This document shows positions 62,101 to 64,000 of a stretch of DNA of 64,000 nucleotides, in pieces. The stretch covers positions 39,189,158 through 39,253,157 of the forward strand of contig NC_080042.1 of assembly GCF_012489685.1 (NCBI RefSeq), given 5' to 3'. Made by a program: the position numbers and the translations under genes. Under the pieces are notes generated by a model that did not search any database, was not told the DNA's origin, and saw nothing but the letters and a program-made list of their open reading frames with translations. Source of the stretch: Lotus japonicus (Eukaryota; Streptophyta; Magnoliopsida; Fabales; Fabaceae). How positions within the stretch are numbered: position 1 is the first letter of the stretch; the number at the start of each line of letters is the position of its first letter.

Positions 62101-63337
62101 CCTTGATACTTCCTTTGTCGATGACGAATTCAGTAGTGATTGCTCCAATGAAATCAGAAGTTTCTCCAGGGGTTTCTAGAGAAGAATACGTTGGAGATTG
62201 ATTGGATTGATGATCTTCATCACCCTTGTCATAGGTAGTCTTGACAGGAGTGGTATTGACATATCCAGCTAAATGGATAGTAGATCCGTCATGAGAGAGG
62301 GAAGGTCGAGCACTAGACTCAGGCTGGTTCCTTCTAGTCATAGAAAAAGATCTTCTAGACATGGCGGATTGGAAATCATTTGAGGACGTCCTAATAGATC
62401 TAGGGATAGAGAAGGAATTTCTCCTATCAAAGATGAGATCTACTTGGCCAGATTGGTGTTGGATGATTTCACGAAACTCAGGAGTTTCAGCAGGTTGGGC
62501 TGGAGTAGCCTTTTCCAAAGACCATTTTTCTGGAAGGGTGATATCACTCCATTGGATGGTTTTGGGCACAATAACATTGGCCTTATCATAATCTGTGAGG
62601 AAGAGGGTAGTTTCTCCAGATTTCTCACAATTGGTTCGCAAGAAATAAGATTTGATAGAGTTCATTACCTTGTATTGAACCCTGTAGATCAAAGAGATTG
62701 GAATGGAATCTTCTTTCATATCAAGGCCGTGAAGCTTGATATTTAGGAAGAGGACATCAAGGATGTTTTTATCTTCCAGACTAACAGTTAGATCTGGGAA
62801 GCAATTGAAAAAGATTGGTCCATTACTCAGGCTGGTTTCAACCGTTCCTAAGAGGGAGTCATGGAATTGATTATGTCTAACATCCCTAAGACAAAGGAGT
62901 ACAGCGATGTCAAGAGATTTCCTGGTTAGGGGTTTAAGACCAACTTGAACACTACCTATATGAAGATAGTTGAAGTTCTTGCTGATATGTTCTTTGATGC
63001 TTTTCTCGGAAAGCAGATGGATTTCTTCATCATCAGATCTGAGCTTGTAGGTTTGCTCAACGGTTTTGATAATGAAATCTGATCGTTTGAAAAAGGATCC
63101 GTTTGGTTTGTAGATCTCAGCATGAGAAATTTTTGGAATTTCCCAGTTGTCAAGATCTTGATTGATATCTTCAAAATGAATTTCTTCTTTGAAGACAGAT
63201 TTGGATAATTGATTGGATTGATGAGGATGATCGATAGAAGAAGAAGAGGGTTGGGAAGATTTGAAAGAAAGCTTGGAGGAAAAAGAGCGAAGCATCATAA
63301 AAGACAAATCTTCCTCACCCGTAAGTATCATCGCCAT
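58997..63337 (-). CDS. ORF1 polyprotein: movement protein, coat protein, aspartic protease (cut off from RT by a frame change)
   Basis: The N-terminal part of a caulimovirid polyprotein, about 1446 residues. The first ATG after the upstream stop is at 63337, preceded by an in-frame GTG at 63340. Residues ~70-260 are a 30K-superfamily movement protein, with YLHIGSVQVGLKPLTRK, the LCLRD motif and a conserved aspartate in CFPDLTV; it forms tubules or gates plasmodesmata in the family. Residues ~300-700 are a low-complexity linker. Residues ~700-1045 are the coat protein, ending in a basic region and a CX2CX4HX4C knuckle at 1027-1040 (60262-60221). Residues ~1167-1200 look like a coiled coil with leucine heptads. 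Residues ~1235-1345 are a retropepsin-like protease with the catalytic DTG at 1257 (59572) and IIIGTPF near 1322-1328. The frame closes at 58997, where RT should follow. No internal stops are seen. Confidence 0.93.
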   Translation of the reverse strand: MAMILTGEEDLSFMMLRSFSSKLSFKSSQPSSSSIDHPHQSNQLSKSVFKEEIHFEDINQDLDNWEIPKISHAEIYKPNGSFFKRSDFIIKTVEQTYKLRSDDEEIHLLSEKSIKEHISKNFNYLHIGSVQVGLKPLTRKSLDIAVLLCLRDVRHNQFHDSLLGTVETSLSNGPIFFNCFPDLTVSLEDKNILDVLFLNIKLHGLDMKEDSIPISLIYRVQYKVMNSIKSYFLRTNCEKSGETTLFLTDYDKANVIVPKTIQWSDITLPEKWSLEKATPAQPAETPEFREIIQHQSGQVDLIFDRRNSFSIPRSIRTSSNDFQSAMSRRSFSMTRRNQPESSARPSLSHDGSTIHLAGYVNTTPVKTTYDKGDEDHQSNQSPTYSSLETPGETSDFIGAITTEFVIDKGSIKADFYSDRWTQQRKWFFAKYQGEKRKKIQEKFYGFLEKTQQNIFFFEWFQDYANKNWKSYPFQIDMVKWQHKDGKETLSNLPPKTPFLLKGAQSTPVLASPFKTRKEEGDVTGKDIKDLMEQSNYTNKYLQILGESQVQDSSSRKGKEKVKIEPSSSNLDIPKGCQLEKPLFKPFQISSRSRHSAQTLRAKKESDNELLQKVVEQLQLLKQVIPETPEPPETPEPTPEAVSNPTITAPPPPKTRTSTRNTSTSLNNIEDGKVESDSDIQSMKSDVQSIKSIPVNTVIHNSKNQWRKETKLYYPRATAPDLLLEESSNFKSFSANNVYEWNIDGENEYGITKILQNMTMVATAYVTANNCPESLIVEVLVAGFCGQLKGWWDNYLTQDEKDQILTAVKTDEEGNPIMEDGKFISDAVNSLIFTIAQHFVGDPSLIKDRSGDLLSNLKCKSLGDFRWYKDTFLTRVYTREDSQQAFWKEKFLAGLPKSFGDKVREKLRSQNPGGEIPYHTLSYGQLIAIIQRVALKICQDDKIQQQLTKEKSQNRRDLGTFCEQFGIQGCPKKPKPRKQDPPPKQQWRKRSSRNDHRKPKPRSKPQSSQIPKNPPETRPSQGKDVTCYNCGKPGHISRYCRLKRRISELHLEPEIEDKINNLLIQTSDEEESNPSDSEVSEDLNQIQNDDSQSSSSVNTLSINTLTNEQDLLFRAINSIPDPEEKKIYLERLRSTLEDRPPKSPITTNKFNLRDTFKRLEKSTVKPVTIQDLQSEVNSLKTEVKSLKQIQNSQQLILEKLTRNYEEDDSSVPDSNPAPNNNCEDFLENINQVTIQKFFIHVKILIGDFILEIPALFDTGADSSCISEGLIPTRYFEKTTEKLSAAEGSRLKIKYKIPSAIIKNGSLEIETPFLLVRNLSQKIIIGTPFIKKLFPYNTDENGITVQHLGQPILFKFSEPPIDKTLNVISYKEKQINFLREEISYRTIEDQLQQPSVKSRIENILENIQSSICSDLPTLFGKEGAIWWNFLMKKIFQTNRFQPRLGLFK
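59085..59102 (-). other. Frameshift point between protease and RT frames
   Basis: ORF1 coding character (ending around SSICSDL) hands over to the RT frame (starting around AFWE) within these bases. The change is equivalent to one missing base on the minus strand. In related viruses with a single polyprotein this region is continuous. It could be a mutation in the integrated copy, an assembly indel, or less likely a programmed frameshift. The nearby minus-strand run CTTTTTGGG is not a good match to the canonical -1 slippery heptamer. Confidence 0.7.
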
Positions 63338-63340
63338 CAC

Positions 63341-63744
63341 CTGGTTCTATAGAAACAGATAAATAAATTAGAAATATAGGTTAGGTTCTGTGTTGTTCTT
63401 ATTAGTTGAGCAGTATAGATCTGGATTAGACTAAAGCCACCACAAAAGAAAAGCTAAACAAGGACATTAAAAATATTCTGAACTTAACATATCATATCTG
63501 TAGTATGGCCAATATAGACTTACTGCCACACAGGGACTTACTGCCTTCAACGCCTCCGCTGCAGATATGATCATAAGTCTGATTATAAATAATCCTGAGA
63601 GATCTTCAAAAAGGATTTCATTTTAGTTTAGCTGAGTTGTGTACTTACCAGTCCAGATCCCGACCATAGTGCTTAATTATATAAGAACAGAACAGAGAAA
63701 TAACTTATATCTAACATATTTAGCATGTTCCTACTTCCCCATCA
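63341..63744 (-). promoter_or_regulatory. Viral leader between primer site and ORF1, with splice-like signals
   Basis: About 400 non-coding bases separate the primer site from ORF1. In transcript direction a strong 5' splice donor consensus, CTG|GTAAGT, has its GT at 63648-63647. Two further GGCAGTAAGTC copies lie 19 bp apart at about 63546 and 63527. A pyrimidine-rich stretch ending TTTCTATAG lies about ten bases before the ORF1 start, near 63347, and resembles a 3' acceptor. Splicing of leader RNA is known in some caulimovirids (CaMV, RTBV). Use of these sites here is inference. The frame is closed by TAG just upstream of ORF1. Confidence 0.55.
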
Positions 63745-64000
63745 GGCTCTGATACCAAGAGGGGGTCGGAAGCAGAAGGAGGGGGATGAGAAGAGGATTA
63801 AGAGAAGTAGGACGCCACCACGGAGGGGCTTTTTGCAGAAAATTAAATACAGGAATTAAAGCAGGAGGCTCAGCCTTCCATAAACAGAAAAATAAAACTT
63901 GCAGAAATTAAAAACAGGAATTTAAAACAGGAGGCTCAGCCTTCCATAAACAGGAAAATAAAACTTGAACAAGATATATATTACATAAACATAGATTACA
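63639..64000 (-). repeat. Tandem viral leader, copy B
   Basis: The second copy of the leader and primer site, 8014 bp from copy A. It runs off the right edge of the window, so more of the second genome unit should lie beyond. Confidence 0.93.
63745..63757 (-). promoter_or_regulatory. tRNA-Met primer binding site (unit with ORF1)
   Basis: On the minus strand the sequence reads TGGTATCAGAGCC. This is the standard plant retroelement and caulimovirid site complementary to the 3' end of initiator tRNA-Met, where minus-strand DNA synthesis begins. It lies about 420 bases upstream of ORF1, as expected for a pregenomic RNA leader. Confidence 0.93.

Larger units (their letters stand above)
55625..64000 (-). 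mobile_element. Caulimovirid pararetrovirus, more than one genome unit in tandem
   Basis: A plant pararetrovirus on the minus strand. It carries a 30K movement protein, a coat protein with a CCHC knuckle, an aspartic protease, RT and RNase H, and an initiator-tRNA-Met primer site. It has no integrase and no long terminal repeats. The primer site and surrounding leader recur with an 8014-bp spacing, within the usual 7-9 kb caulimovirid genome size, so one complete circularly permuted unit is here plus part of a second. Tandem integration is common for endogenous pararetroviruses. An assembled circular or concatemeric viral molecule cannot be excluded, because the left junction is a gap and the right end leaves the window. 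A single polyprotein carrying MP to PR, followed by RT/RNase H and a downstream ORF, suggests a Florendovirus- or Petuvirus-like member. Confidence 0.92.

Noticed and set aside
55625..64000. LTR retrotransposon (Ty3 type) with the repeated leader as LTRs
   Set aside because: No integrase, a 30K movement protein is present, and the repeated segment contains the primer site itself, so it marks a genome unit and not an LTR.

Overview
The window is plant nuclear DNA made of two unrelated parts joined across 100-N scaffold gaps. The evidence for a plant is a caulimovirid pararetrovirus with a 30K-type movement protein and an initiator-tRNA-Met primer site, beside a long nucleosome-sized satellite. 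I cannot name the species.

Positions 1-55524 are essentially all one satellite DNA. The monomer is 162 bp and unusually rich in CpG. It is mixed with 56-bp short monomers, each a deletion derivative of the full one, and is arranged in several higher-order repeats with periods of about 1246, 1493, 1950, 2328, 2850, 3175 and 3357 bp. From 1 to 43379 the array reads in one orientation. After the gap at 43380-43479 it continues in the opposite orientation to 55524. I see no host gene, RNA gene or transposon in it. Because 162 is 3 x 54, the array has long open frames (up to 539 codons) that translate into 54-residue repeats. I regard these as by-products of the repeat and not genes.

Positions 55625-64000, after a second gap, hold a caulimovirid pararetrovirus in minus orientation, present as more than one genome unit. 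The tRNA primer site recurs at exactly 8014 bp (55731 and 63745), so one full unit plus part of a second is present. In transcript direction the order is: promoter-like region and leader; primer site; second part of the leader with splice-like signals; ORF1 (movement protein, coat protein with CCHC knuckle, aspartic protease); a one-base frame change; reverse transcriptase/RNase H; then a second ORF of unknown function opening one base after the RT stop. There is no integrase and no LTR, which separates it from Ty3 elements. The layout is most like Florendovirus or Petuvirus, but this is inference. ORF2 is broken in its last third.

A caution applies to the whole window. The two leader copies differ by five small indels and no substitutions, and both satellite contig ends are rich in one-base indels. 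Some apparent breaks may therefore be assembly errors and not real decay.
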